A DNA stretch of 64,000 nucleotides, taken from contig NZ_CP082301.1 in assembly GCF_019880305.1 (NCBI RefSeq), positions 2,666,001 to 2,730,000 of the forward strand. Reading direction: 5' to 3'. The notes under the pieces are model-generated. The model searched no databases, was not told where the DNA came from, and saw only the letters and a program-made list of their open reading frames with translations. Source of the stretch: Streptomyces decoyicus. Lineage in GTDB: Bacteria; Actinomycetota; Actinomycetes; Streptomycetales; Streptomycetaceae. This document shows positions 36,713 to 44,804 of the stretch, piece after piece (position 1 is the stretch's first letter; every line of letters begins with the position of its first letter). The position numbers and the translations under genes are program-made.

Positions 36713-37153
36713 TCAGCCGGCCGCCGCCCTCGATGCCGGCCAGTCGCCGCCCTCGATGGGGGTGCCGGTGGCGCGCAGCCGGGCGGCGAGGGGTGCGGCC
36801 GCCAGGTAGACCCAGGCCCGTACGGTCCTGCCGTCCGCGCACACGGCCTCGGTGGGCACCCGCTCGTAGAGGTTCTCCGGGTCGCCGGGGGCGTAGTCCT
36901 CCAGCCGGTCCAGCGTGGCGCACACCTCGTCGTAGTCGGTGTCGCGGGGCCGGACGAGGGCGCCGTGCACCACCGCGTCGGCGGGTCCGGCGGTGGCGTA
37001 GGGATATCCGGGGCCGTCGAACAGCAGCGCACCGCCGATGCGGGCCGGCTCCTCGGCCGCGGTCCGGCCGCGCAGGGCCCAGGCGTGGTTGGCCTCGCCG
37101 GGGCGCAGCGTTCCGTAGACGAAGAACGGCAGCCGCTCGGGCTCGCTGGTCAT
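36713..37153 (-). CDS. Gamma-glutamylcyclotransferase-like (AIG2/GGCT fold) protein
   Basis: 146 residues from ATG 37153 with GAGAGGAAG upstream. The fold motif FFVYGTLRPGEANHAWAL is near the N-terminus, with VVHGALVRPRDTDYDEVCATLDRLEDYAPGDPENLYERV containing the usual acidic region. Family members release 5-oxoproline from gamma-glutamyl amines. Adenosine deaminase follows on the same strand after 181 bp. Confidence 0.82.
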   Translation of the reverse strand: MTSEPERLPFFVYGTLRPGEANHAWALRGRTAAEEPARIGGALLFDGPGYPYATAGPADAVVHGALVRPRDTDYDEVCATLDRLEDYAPGDPENLYERVPTEAVCADGRTVRAWVYLAAAPLAARLRATGTPIEGGDWPASRAAAG

Positions 37154-37288
37154 GGCGGTGCTTCCTCTCCGGGACAGGGTGTTCCCTCTGCCACGATGCC
37201 AGCCGCCGGTGCAACCATCACGGCGCGGTGGGCGTCGCTGCCTGCGAGATCGATCACGGTCAGAGGTGATCGGGGACGGGGGCACGGG

Positions 37289-38212
37289 ATGCGAGCGCTG
37301 GGGCCGGAGCCGGGGCGGCGCATACGGAGCGGGGCACGCCGGCTACGGCTGCCGCGGACCCGGCGTGGCCGCCGCCGCGCCTACCAGGTCGTCGTGGCGC
37401 TGACGGTGCTGGCGCTGGCGCCCGCGACCTGGCTGAACGCGACCGCGGGCCCGCGGGTGCGCAGTGTCGCGGACGTGCCCGCCGCGCCCGTCGCCATCGT
37501 CTTCGGCGCGGGCCTGTGGAACGGCGCGCCGTCGCCGTACCTCGCCCACCGGCTGGACGCGGCCGCCGCGCTGTACGACCGGGGCACGGTCCGAGCGGTC
37601 CTGGTCACCGGCGACAACAGCCGGCACGACTACGACGAGCCGGACGCGATGCGCGCCTACCTCCTGCGGCACGGCGTCCCCGCCCACAAGATCGTCAGCG
37701 ACTATGCGGGCTTCGACACCTGGGACTCCTGTAGCCGGGCGCACCGGATCTTCGGTGTGGACCGGGCGGTGCTGGTCAGCCAGGGCTTCCACATCCGGCG
37801 CGCACTGGCGCTGTGTACGGCGGCCGGCGTCGACGCATACGGCGTCGGGGTCGCCGCGAAGCACGATGTGACCTGGGCGTACGGCGGCGTCCGGGAGATT
37901 CTCGCGGCCGGGAAGGCGGCGGCGGACGCACTGCTGCGGCCCGACCCGCACTTCCTCGGACCGCACGAGAAGGGGGGTGACGGAGGCGCTCCGCTAGGGC
38001 AGGTCCTCCGGAGCGCCCCGGCCCTTCGGAGCACTCCCGGGCCGAGCCGCAAGACACGCCCTGACGCCCTGGCCGGCCGCCTGGCGAAGCGCCTCCGTCA
38101 CCCGTCGATCACGCCTGGGACGCGCGGGTGTAGAGGTCGAGGAGCTTCGCCCCGAAGTACGGGCTGTAGGAGATGCGGTCGCTGTCCGGGCCCTTGGGGC
38201 CGCCGCCGTTGA
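37289..38212 (+). CDS. SanA/YdcF-like DUF218 membrane protein with an extended C-terminus
   Basis: 307 residues from ATG 37289. A basic N-terminus and a single membrane segment (AYQVVVALTVLALAPATWLNATAG), then the DUF218 domain: AIVFGAGLWNGAPSPYLAHRLDAAAALYDRG, VRAVLVTGDNS, DEPDAMRAYLLRHGVPAHKIVSDYAGFDTWDSCSRAHRIFG, AVLVSQGFHIRRAL. SanA-type proteins act in envelope integrity. The usual end would be near RPDPHFLGP (about 37960); here the frame runs another 80 residues and overlaps the convergent protease gene by 104 bp. The tail is Arg/Ser/Gly-rich and probably not ancestral. Confidence 0.8.
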   Translation: MRALGPEPGRRIRSGARRLRLPRTRRGRRRAYQVVVALTVLALAPATWLNATAGPRVRSVADVPAAPVAIVFGAGLWNGAPSPYLAHRLDAAAALYDRGTVRAVLVTGDNSRHDYDEPDAMRAYLLRHGVPAHKIVSDYAGFDTWDSCSRAHRIFGVDRAVLVSQGFHIRRALALCTAAGVDAYGVGVAAKHDVTWAYGGVREILAAGKAAADALLRPDPHFLGPHEKGGDGGAPLGQVLRSAPALRSTPGPSRKTRPDALAGRLAKRLRHPSITPGTRGCRGRGASPRSTGCRRCGRCPGPWGRRR

Positions 38213-39152
38213 GGCCGCCGATCAGCCCGATGACCCGGCCGGTCCCCTTCTCCTCGTCGAAGTCGGTCAGCCAGGGGCTGCCGGAGGTGCCGCCGTAGAA
38301 CCCGCCGCATTCCATGCGGAGTTCATGGGTGCCGGTCAGCCGGCTGGTGCGGGTGGCACAGCGTACGGCCCGGTCCTCGGGGTCGTGGCGGACGTTCGGG
38401 TAGCCGACGACGGTGACGTCATTGGTGTAACCGGGCGTCGCGGTAAGGGTGTTGCCGCCGGTGATCTCCTCCAGGGGACGGCCGTCCTCGTCGGGGGCGA
38501 CGGTGGCGAAGGCGAAGTCCAGGTCCGCCGCGGCGCCCGTGGTGCCACGACCGGGGTAGGCGAAGGTGTCGTTGATCGCCCAGACCCCGTACGGCTGGGT
38601 GGTCGCGCCGGAACGATACTGCGGGACAAATGCCGCTCTGGTCCCCGGATTGCAGTGCCCGGCGGTGAGGATCAGATTGCCGTGCGGGCTGTGCACCACG
38701 CTGGCGGTGCAGTGGTGGGCCTTGGTGTCCCCGTCGACGGAGAACAGCACGCCGACGGACGGGATGCCGCCGAAGTGCCGTGCGGTGGCGTCGGATCGGG
38801 CGGCGGACCGGGTGGCGGGCGCGGCGGACGGGGCGGCGGTATCGCGCCCGGCCTCCGGGGCGGTGGGTTCGGCCTGGGCGGCGCCCTCGGCCGGCGCGGC
38901 GGCCGCCATCCGGTCGGCCGTCCAGTAGGCGGCCGCGTCCCGGCTGGTCCAGGTGGCAGCCGGATCGGGGCTGGGCTTGTTGGCGCTCGGCGCCTCGCGC
39001 GGGGCGTCCTCGACCGCGTGGACGAGGGGTGCGGTGGCCAGGCACATCGCCACGCCGAGGACGGCCGTCGTGGCCCTCCGCCACCGCCGGCCGCCGGGCC
39101 TGGTCTGCTCGGCTCGCGTCATGCCGTCGCGGCCGGTGTTCTCTCGCTGCAC
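38109..39152 (-). CDS. Secreted trypsin-like serine peptidase
   Basis: 347 residues from GTG 39152, which has AAGGAG 9 bp upstream (ATG 39122 is the alternative). Signal peptide RRWRRATTAVLGVAMCLATAPLVHA. After an Ala/Pro-rich propeptide-like stretch, the chymotrypsin-fold triad is visible: LILTAGHC (His), DLDFAFATV (Asp), GGTSGSPWL (Ser), with CGGFYGGTSGSP giving the oxyanion hole. Extracellular peptidase of the V8/trypsin group; it starts 1 bp after the cutA stop, so it is co-transcribed with cutA. Confidence 0.88.
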   Translation of the reverse strand: MQRENTGRDGMTRAEQTRPGGRRWRRATTAVLGVAMCLATAPLVHAVEDAPREAPSANKPSPDPAATWTSRDAAAYWTADRMAAAAPAEGAAQAEPTAPEAGRDTAAPSAAPATRSAARSDATARHFGGIPSVGVLFSVDGDTKAHHCTASVVHSPHGNLILTAGHCNPGTRAAFVPQYRSGATTQPYGVWAINDTFAYPGRGTTGAAADLDFAFATVAPDEDGRPLEEITGGNTLTATPGYTNDVTVVGYPNVRHDPEDRAVRCATRTSRLTGTHELRMECGGFYGGTSGSPWLTDFDEEKGTGRVIGLIGGLNGGGPKGPDSDRISYSPYFGAKLLDLYTRASQA

Positions 39153-39153
39153 G

Positions 39154-39519
39154 TCAGCTCGTCTCCTTCGCGACCCAGGACAGATAGCCGGCGCCACCGC
39201 CGGTGACCGGGGTGGCGATGATCTCGGGGGTGTCGTAGTCGTGCGTCTCCAGGAGATAGGTCTCCAGCGCCTCGTAGCGCGCCTCGGTCGTCTTGAACAG
39301 CACCTGCCACTCCTGACCGGTCTCGATCGCGTTGTCCCAGCGGTACACCGAGGTCACCGGCGCACTGATCTGCGCACAGGCGGCGAGCCTGCCCTCGATC
39401 GCGCCACGCGCCAGTTGCCCGGCCTTGGCTTCGCTGTCGATGGTCGTCATGACGGTCAGGAATCGGGCCGGCCGCCCGGTGGGATCGGGCGGCTGGTTCG
39501 GGGCAGTCGGGTCGGCCAC
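39154..39519 (-). CDS. cutA: CutA1 divalent-ion tolerance protein
   Basis: 121 residues from GTG 39519 with GAAGGA upstream. Short family fold: FLTVMTTIDSEAKAGQLARGAIEGRLAACAQISAPVTSVYRWDNAIETGQEWQVLFKTTEARYEALETYLLETHDYDTPEIIATPV; the trimer core and the EW(Q/L)-type strand are present. Cytoplasmic; the precise role in metal tolerance is debated. First gene of the pair with the secreted peptidase. Confidence 0.92.
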   Translation of the reverse strand: MADPTAPNQPPDPTGRPARFLTVMTTIDSEAKAGQLARGAIEGRLAACAQISAPVTSVYRWDNAIETGQEWQVLFKTTEARYEALETYLLETHDYDTPEIIATPVTGGGAGYLSWVAKETS

Positions 39520-39784
39520 GGTGGCGCATCCTTCGCGGTGGGGGGACGGGCGGGACGGTGGGCCGCATCGGTCGAGGACACCTGACCGAGGACACCGGAC
39601 CGCACCGCATCGTACGGACCGAGATGATCATCCCGTAAGTGACGGGCCCGCCCCGCGACGGCATTTACCCGGACGCCGCCCCGCTCAGGCCGCGGGCGCC
39701 GGAGCCCCCGGTTGCGTCCCCCCGTGCACCGGCAACGATGGAGAGGGAGCCCAGCCGCCGGTCCGCACGCGAAAGGCCAGCATC

Positions 39785-40147
39785 ATGGACGATCTCGACG
39801 CGCTCGCCCGCCAACAGCTCGACGAGGCCAGGGCCTCCGCTCACGGGCGCAGTGCCCGGCTCTTTCTGCACGACGGCCCGCTGCGGCAGACCGTGATCGC
39901 GCTGGTCGCGGGCGCCGAACTGGACGAACACAACGCACCTCCGGCGGCGAGCCTGCAGGTGCTGCACGGCCGGGTCCGGCTGACGGGAGCCGGTGGCGGC
40001 CCGGAATTGACGACCGGTCAGGTCGCCGACCCTCGCGAGCGGCACGGCCTGCTGGCCGTCGAGGACTCGGCGGTGCTGCTGACGGCCGTCACGGAGATCG
40101 CGGCCGGGGCGCGCCCCACGGCGAACGCGGGAACGGTGCGGGATTAG
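39785..40147 (+). CDS. Small cupin-fold protein
   Basis: 120 residues from ATG 39785. Beta-rich core FLHDGPLRQTVIALVAGAELDEHNAPPAASLQVLHGRVRLTGAGGGPELTTGQVADPRERHGLLAVEDSAVLLTAV: a cupin barrel with few metal-binding His (one near EHN, one near RHG). Common in Streptomyces, function unknown. The 265 bp upstream (39520-39784) contain no gene that I can support. Confidence 0.75.
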   Translation: MDDLDALARQQLDEARASAHGRSARLFLHDGPLRQTVIALVAGAELDEHNAPPAASLQVLHGRVRLTGAGGGPELTTGQVADPRERHGLLAVEDSAVLLTAVTEIAAGARPTANAGTVRD

Positions 40148-40214
40148 AAGCCCCGAAGGCGGAGCCATCTTTCCAGTCTTCATATTTTTCTGAATGTTAT
40201 GTACTCTCCTGAGT

Positions 40215-41033
40215 GTGACCAGTCCGAGTACGAAGGTGCAGCTGACCGAGGAGAAGGAAACCCTCCTCGCCACGCTCTACGGCCGCGCGATCGACAGCCG
40301 CGCGAAGAATCCGATCCTCGGCGACACCACGGCCGCCGACACCGTGCGGCGGCTCGACTACGACTTCACCAGGATGCGGCTGAGCCCCGGCGACGCGGCC
40401 GGAGTCGCGCTGCGCGCGCGGCAGTTGGACGTCTGGACGGCGCGCTTCCTCGCCCGGCACGAAGAGGCGACGGTGGTGCATCTGGGCTGCGGCCTCGACA
40501 CCCGCGTCCAGCGTCTCGACCCCGGCCCGGGGGTGCGGTGGTACGACGTCGACTACCCGGAGGTCATCGCGCTGCGGCGGGAGCTCTACCCGGAGCGAGC
40601 GGGCTACACCGCCATCCCGTCCTCCGTGACCGCCCCGGCATGGACGGCGCAGATCCCCTCGGACCGGCCGACGATGATCGTGGCCGAGGGGCTGCTGATG
40701 TATCTGACCGAGGAGGACGGTACGGCGCTGCTGCGACGGCTGATGGCCCGCGTACCGGCCGGTGAGCTGGCCTTCGACGCCTTCAGCCGCTTCGCGATCC
40801 GTGCCCAGCGGCTCAATCGCGTCGTCGTGAAGGCCGGCGCACGGCTGCACTGGGGCACGGACCCCGCGGGCATCGCGCGGTTGAGCCCGGAGCTGGAGAT
40901 CGTCGAGCACCTCAGCGCCCTGGAGATCCCGGGCATCGAGAAACTGCCGACGGCCTACCGGCTGGCGGCCCGCGCGTCACTGAAGGTGCCCGCGGTGCGG
41001 GACATGGCGCGGATGTACCACTGCCGGTTCTGA
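40215..41033 (+). CDS. Leucine-carboxyl-methyltransferase-like SAM enzyme
   Basis: 272 residues from GTG 40215. PF04072-type class I methyltransferase: VVHLGCGLDTRVQRLDPGPGVRWYDVDYPEVIALRRELYPE (motif I and acidic motif II) and IVAEGLLMYLTEEDGTALLRRLMARVP. Bacterial members are O-methyltransferases of small molecules or polyketides; the acceptor is unknown. There is no ribosome site before GTG; a TATGTA box at 40198-40203 lies 12-17 bp upstream, consistent with a leaderless mRNA. Confidence 0.85.
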   Translation: MTSPSTKVQLTEEKETLLATLYGRAIDSRAKNPILGDTTAADTVRRLDYDFTRMRLSPGDAAGVALRARQLDVWTARFLARHEEATVVHLGCGLDTRVQRLDPGPGVRWYDVDYPEVIALRRELYPERAGYTAIPSSVTAPAWTAQIPSDRPTMIVAEGLLMYLTEEDGTALLRRLMARVPAGELAFDAFSRFAIRAQRLNRVVVKAGARLHWGTDPAGIARLSPELEIVEHLSALEIPGIEKLPTAYRLAARASLKVPAVRDMARMYHCRF

Positions 41034-41066
41034 GCGGAGCGGCCCCGGCAGCACCGGCCGGGTGGC

Positions 41067-41855
41067 TCAGACCGCCAGCCACTGGTCGTACGCCAGCTTG
41101 CACAGCAGGGCGATGACCACGACCACCAGGACGCCACGAACGAAGCCGGCGCCGCGTTTGAGCGCCATCCTGGCCCCCACCAGGCCGCCGACGAGGTTGA
41201 ACAGCGCGAGCAGGGCGCCGAGTTGCCACAGCACGGTGCCCTGGATCGCGAACATCGTCAGCGCGCCGATGTTGGTGCAGACATTGACGACCTTGGCGGT
41301 GGCCGAGGAGCTGACCAGGTCCATGTGCAGGATCGCGGTCAGCGCGACGATGAGGAACGCACCGGTCCCGGGCCCGATCAGCCCGTCGTAGAAGCCGATG
41401 CCCAGGCCCGCCACGAGGACGGCCGCCACGACCCGCTTGCGGGAGGCCGGCCCCGAGGGCGCGGGCGCGGTCCCGAAGGCCGGGCGGAAGAGGACAAAGG
41501 CGAGCACCCCCAGCAGTACGGCCATGATCAGCGGGCGCAGCACCTCGCTGTTGATACCGGCCGCGAAGAACGCCCCGGCCAGCGATCCGGCCATCGCAGC
41601 GAGCCCGATGCGCAGCGCGGTGCGTACGTCGATCGGGGCCTTGCGGACGTAGGTGACCGCGGCCGCGGTGGTGCCCACGATGGCGGTGGACTTGTTGGTC
41701 CCGAGGACGTACGCGGCCGGGGTGTGCGGCAGGCCGACGAGCAGGGCGGGAAGCAGCAGCAGTCCGCCACCGCCCACCACGGCGTCGATCCAGCCCGCCG
41801 CGAGGGCGGCCAGGCAGAGCATGGTCAGGGTGAACAGTGATATGTCAGGAGGCAC
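41067..41855 (-). CDS. TauE/SafE-family membrane transporter
   Basis: 262 residues, 7-8 membrane segments. N-terminal repeat LAALAAGWIDAVVGGGGLLLLPALLVGLPHTPAAYVLGTNKSTAIVGTTAAAVTYV and C-terminal counterpart GIGFYDGLIGPGTGAFLIVALTAILHMDLVSSSATAKVVN are the two TauE family signatures. It exports sulfite, sulfonates or organic anions; substrate unknown. Convergent with the methyltransferase (34 bp) and divergent from the aldo/keto reductase. Confidence 0.87.
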   Translation of the reverse strand: MPPDISLFTLTMLCLAALAAGWIDAVVGGGGLLLLPALLVGLPHTPAAYVLGTNKSTAIVGTTAAAVTYVRKAPIDVRTALRIGLAAMAGSLAGAFFAAGINSEVLRPLIMAVLLGVLAFVLFRPAFGTAPAPSGPASRKRVVAAVLVAGLGIGFYDGLIGPGTGAFLIVALTAILHMDLVSSSATAKVVNVCTNIGALTMFAIQGTVLWQLGALLALFNLVGGLVGARMALKRGAGFVRGVLVVVVIALLCKLAYDQWLAV

Positions 41856-42001
41856 CGGTTGATCTTATGAACCGCGCCCCGCTCCGGGCTCCGCATTTCA
41901 TGGATGCTGAAGCGGAACGGATGCGGAACGGATGCGGAAACCGAGGGGTCTGTGACTGTGGGGCCGAGACTGTGGGGGCTGTGGTTGTGGGGGCTGGGAC
42001 T

Positions 42002-42847
42002 GTGGAAAGCGTCTTTCCGATCGGTGGAGAGCTGTCCGTCCGGCGGCTGGGATTCGGGACCGGCGGGCTCGTCGGCCCCGGCTACTGGGGACCGCGGCAC
42101 GAAGATCCGCAGCGCTCCGTCGCGCTGCTGCGCCGGGCCGTCGAGCGCGGGGTCACACTGATCGACACCGCCGACAACTACGGCCCGGACGTGGCGGAGG
42201 AGCTGGTGGCGCACGCTCTGCACCCCTATCCGGCGGGGCTGGTCATCGCGACGAAGGGCGGGGTGGTCCGTACCGGCCCGGACATCTGGCATATCGCGGG
42301 GCGCCCGGAACAGCTGCGCGCCATGTGCGAGGCGAGCCTGCGCCGGCTGCGGACCGACACCATCGACCTCTACCAGCTGCACCGGCTGGACCCGCAGGTA
42401 CCGATGGCCGACCAACTGGGCGCCCTGCGGGAGCTCCAACAGGCCGGAAAGATCCGGCACATCGGGCTGGACTCGATCGATGCCGACGAGCTGACGCGGG
42501 CGCAGGAGATCACCCCCATCGCGTCCGTACAGAACCGCTACAACCTGCTGGACCGCGCGGCGGAAAACGTACTGAAGCTGTGCGAGAAGCGGGGCACGGC
42601 GTTTCTGCCCTGGTTCCCGCTGGGCCATGGCGCACTGGCCGACGGCGCGGACGACACGCTCACCGCGGTCGCCGCCCGGCACGGCGCCACCACCGGCCAG
42701 ATCGCGCTGGCCTGGCTGCTGCACCGCTCCCCCGTACTGCTGCCCACGCCTGGTACGGGCTCGCCCGGCCACCTCGACGAGAACCTGGACGCGGCGCGGA
42801 TCGCCCTCACGGAGGGGGACTTGGCGCAGTTGGAGGCGCTGGCCTAG
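42002..42847 (+). CDS. Aldo/keto reductase
   Basis: 281 residues from GTG 42002; the frame stays open back to 41837, but the intervening DNA is repetitive (ACTGTGGGG and GGATGCGGAAC words), so the start is uncertain. AKR motifs: RRLGFGTGGLVGPGYWG, LIDTADNYGPD (Asp and Tyr of the tetrad), IATKGG (Lys), YQLHRLDP (His), then the NADP-binding C-terminus IALAWLLHRSPVLLPTPGTGSPGHLDEN. All four catalytic residues are present. Reduces aldehydes or ketones with NADPH; substrate unknown. Confidence 0.87.
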   Translation: MESVFPIGGELSVRRLGFGTGGLVGPGYWGPRHEDPQRSVALLRRAVERGVTLIDTADNYGPDVAEELVAHALHPYPAGLVIATKGGVVRTGPDIWHIAGRPEQLRAMCEASLRRLRTDTIDLYQLHRLDPQVPMADQLGALRELQQAGKIRHIGLDSIDADELTRAQEITPIASVQNRYNLLDRAAENVLKLCEKRGTAFLPWFPLGHGALADGADDTLTAVAARHGATTGQIALAWLLHRSPVLLPTPGTGSPGHLDENLDAARIALTEGDLAQLEALA

Positions 42848-42880
42848 CCCGCTGTCCGGGAGTCCCGAGGGCGGCGCCCC

Positions 42881-43216
42881 CTACGGCATCTCCTGCGGGT
42901 GCCCCCGACCCGCGCCACTCACCTCGGGGTCGTGCTCCGGCGCCGACAGGCGCGCGCCCCGGCTCTCCGCGATCCGGCGTACGTCGATGAGCGATGCGGT
43001 CAACTCGACGGCCAGCAAGTGGATTTCCCCTGGCGTCCAGGTGCACTCGGCGAGGACGCGCAGCGCTTCCTCGGTGAGGTCGGCGGCCGCGCCGAGCTGT
43101 GCCGCCTCGATGCTGTCGGCGACGCGGGACACATAGCCGGTCCCGTCGCTCACGAGAAAACACGGCTTGCCCTCCGGGCCCACCCACGGCAGAAGCCGCG
43201 CGACAGGGTCGGTCAT
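42881..43216 (-). CDS. Small protein of the WhiJ/DUF397 neighbourhood
   Basis: 111 residues from ATG 43216 (GGAGTG upstream; a GTG at 43225 is possible). MTDPVARLLPWVGPEGKPCFLVSDGTGYVSRVADSIEAAQLGAAADLTEEALRVLAECTWTPGEIHLLAVELTASLIDVRRIAESRGARL: a soluble alpha/beta protein seen beside HTH-DUF397 pairs in Streptomyces. Divergent from the HTH regulator, 158 bp apart. Function unknown; possibly a third partner of that module. Confidence 0.72.
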   Translation of the reverse strand: MTDPVARLLPWVGPEGKPCFLVSDGTGYVSRVADSIEAAQLGAAADLTEEALRVLAECTWTPGEIHLLAVELTASLIDVRRIAESRGARLSAPEHDPEVSGAGRGHPQEMP

Positions 43217-43374
43217 GTCGTCCACTCCGTCACTCCGAGTCGAATACCAGGTGTAGTCATTCGGTCACCCGGACAACGCGACGGCAATAGAATCGGGGTG
43301 CTTGAAGCGGCTCTGCGCAAGTCTGCGACCTGCCGCGATACCGGCGCGCACACACATGACGAGAGGTCATAGCG

Positions 43375-44205
43375 TTGGACGAGACGACCCCACCCGAGCA
43401 CTTGAATCCGCTCCAGCGGTTCGGCCGTGACATCAAACAGGTACGGCTGGCCCGCAAGCTCACACAGAAGCATCTGGGCAAGGCCACGGGTTACTCCGAG
43501 GGCTACGTCAGCAAGGTCGAGTCCGGGACGCTGCTCCCCCGGCCCAGCGAGAAGTTCGCCAAGGGCTGCGACCTCACCTTCGGGACGGCCGAGTTATTCG
43601 CCGGGTTGCTGCGGAGGATCGAGGAAGGGGATCACCCGAGTTGGTTCGTGCCGTATCTGAACCTGGAGCGGAAGGCGGCTCGGGTACTGGATTACTCGGC
43701 GAGCCTCGTAATGGGAATCCTTCAGACGGAGGCGTACGCACGCGCGGTCTTCCGAGCGTCACATCCACGCGAGGACGCGGATCTGATCGAAGGCAGAGTC
43801 GCGGCCCGCCTACGCCGACACGAACTCTTCCAGATGGACGATCCACCGCTCCTGTGGGTCATCCTGCATGAGACGTGTCTGCGGACGGTCGTCGGCGACG
43901 CCGAGATCATGGCCGGGCAACTTGAGTACCTGCTGACGGCGGCTGCCTCACCTCATATCGACCTCCAAGTCCTGCCGTTCTCCGCAGGAGCGCCCGGTGT
44001 CCATACGAGGCCCTTTACCATGCTGACCTTTGAGAAGTCTCCTACTGTGCTCTACGCCGATGGCCCGCAAGGGGGCAAGCTGTATGACTCCGCCCCGACA
44101 ATCGCGTTGCACATCGACAGCTACGATCGGCTGAGGGCGCACGCGCTGTCCCCGGGCGAATCGCTGGCCCTCATCAAGTCCCTGATGAAGGAGTACAGAT
44201 CATGA
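43375..44205 (+). CDS. WhiJ-type HTH regulator with DUF5753 domain
   Basis: 276 residues from TTG 43375 with GAGAGG upstream. Residues 12-75 are an XRE helix-turn-helix (LQRFGRDIKQVRLARKLTQKHLGKATGYSEGYVSKVESGTLLPRPS). Residues 95-270 are DUF5753: WFVPYLNLERKAARVLDYSASLVMGILQTEAYARAVF, LLWVILHETCLRTVVGDAEIMAGQLEYLL, ASPHIDLQVLPFSAGAPGVHTRPFTMLTFE. It belongs to the large Streptomyces family whose model is WhiJ, paired with a DUF397 protein that is thought to oppose its repression of development genes. ATGA overlap with the DUF397 gene. Confidence 0.9.
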   Translation: MDETTPPEHLNPLQRFGRDIKQVRLARKLTQKHLGKATGYSEGYVSKVESGTLLPRPSEKFAKGCDLTFGTAELFAGLLRRIEEGDHPSWFVPYLNLERKAARVLDYSASLVMGILQTEAYARAVFRASHPREDADLIEGRVAARLRRHELFQMDDPPLLWVILHETCLRTVVGDAEIMAGQLEYLLTAAASPHIDLQVLPFSAGAPGVHTRPFTMLTFEKSPTVLYADGPQGGKLYDSAPTIALHIDSYDRLRAHALSPGESLALIKSLMKEYRS

Positions 44206-44423
44206 GCACTGACTTCGATCTCATAAGCAGTGAGTGGGTCAAGTCGTCCTACAGCGATGGCGACGGCGGCCAGTGCCTCGAATTCACCCGCGCCCTCACC
44301 GAACCCCACGGCCTCGTCCCCGTCCGTGACAGCAAGAACCCGGACGGCCCGGCGCTCGTCTTCCCTGCGGGCGGCTGGTCCGCGTTCGTCTCTGCCGTCA
44401 AGGACGGGCAGCTCTCCGCCTGA
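44202..44423 (+). CDS. DUF397 small partner protein
   Basis: 73 residues, family length. The signature WVKSSYSDGDGGQCLEFTRAL, VRDSKNPDGPALVFPAGGWSAFVSAVKDGQL is typical of DUF397. Its ATG overlaps the regulator stop by 4 bp. Such proteins bind and relieve the cognate HTH-DUF5753 repressor in the WhiJ model. Confidence 0.93.
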   Translation: MSTDFDLISSEWVKSSYSDGDGGQCLEFTRALTEPHGLVPVRDSKNPDGPALVFPAGGWSAFVSAVKDGQLSA

Positions 44424-44479
44424 GCCACACGGCCTGAGTCACACGGCGTGCCCGAGCAGCCGGTCCGCCTCGCAGAACG

Positions 44480-44698
44480 CACTTTCCGGTTGCCCGCGAG
44501 ATCTTCGCGGGCGTGGCCAACAAATGGGCGCTGCTGATCATCAACGTCCTGGACGACCGGACGCTGCGCTTCACCGGGTTGCGCGCCACGGTCAACGGCA
44601 TGTGCGCGTGGACGCGCCGGTACCTCGACGAGATCGAGTCCGCCCGCAGCCGCTTCGACGCGCGGGCCGACGGTCCCGAGCCCTCGGCCCGCGCCTGA
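44480..44698 (+). pseudogene. HxlR-family regulator with an internal deletion and no start
   Basis: The frame contains HFPVAREIFAGVANKWALLIINVLDDRTLRFTGLRATVNGM, which matches the N-terminal half of the HxlR winged helix, and then jumps to CAWTRRYLDEIESARSRFDARADG, which is the usual HxlR C-terminus. The recognition helix/wing (about 35-40 residues) is missing and no start codon is visible in frame with a ribosome site. The region directly follows the DUF397 gene. It looks like a decaying remnant. Confidence 0.7.
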
Positions 44699-44761
44699 AC
44701 GGGGTGCCGGAGGGATCGGTGAAGGGCCTTACAGAGCAAGGCAGTTGGCCGGGTGTGAGGC

Positions 44762-44774
44762 GGTTCTTAGAACC
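44762..44774. promoter_or_regulatory. Palindrome upstream of the secreted glycoside hydrolase
   Basis: GGTTCT-T-AGAACC is a perfect 6-bp inverted repeat around one base, 30 bp before the start codon, followed by TTCTTAAACC. It could be an operator at the promoter; it is too small for a convincing terminator. Confidence 0.45.
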
Positions 44775-44804
44775 TTCTTAAACCCGCTGACTATCCACAT
44801 CCTC

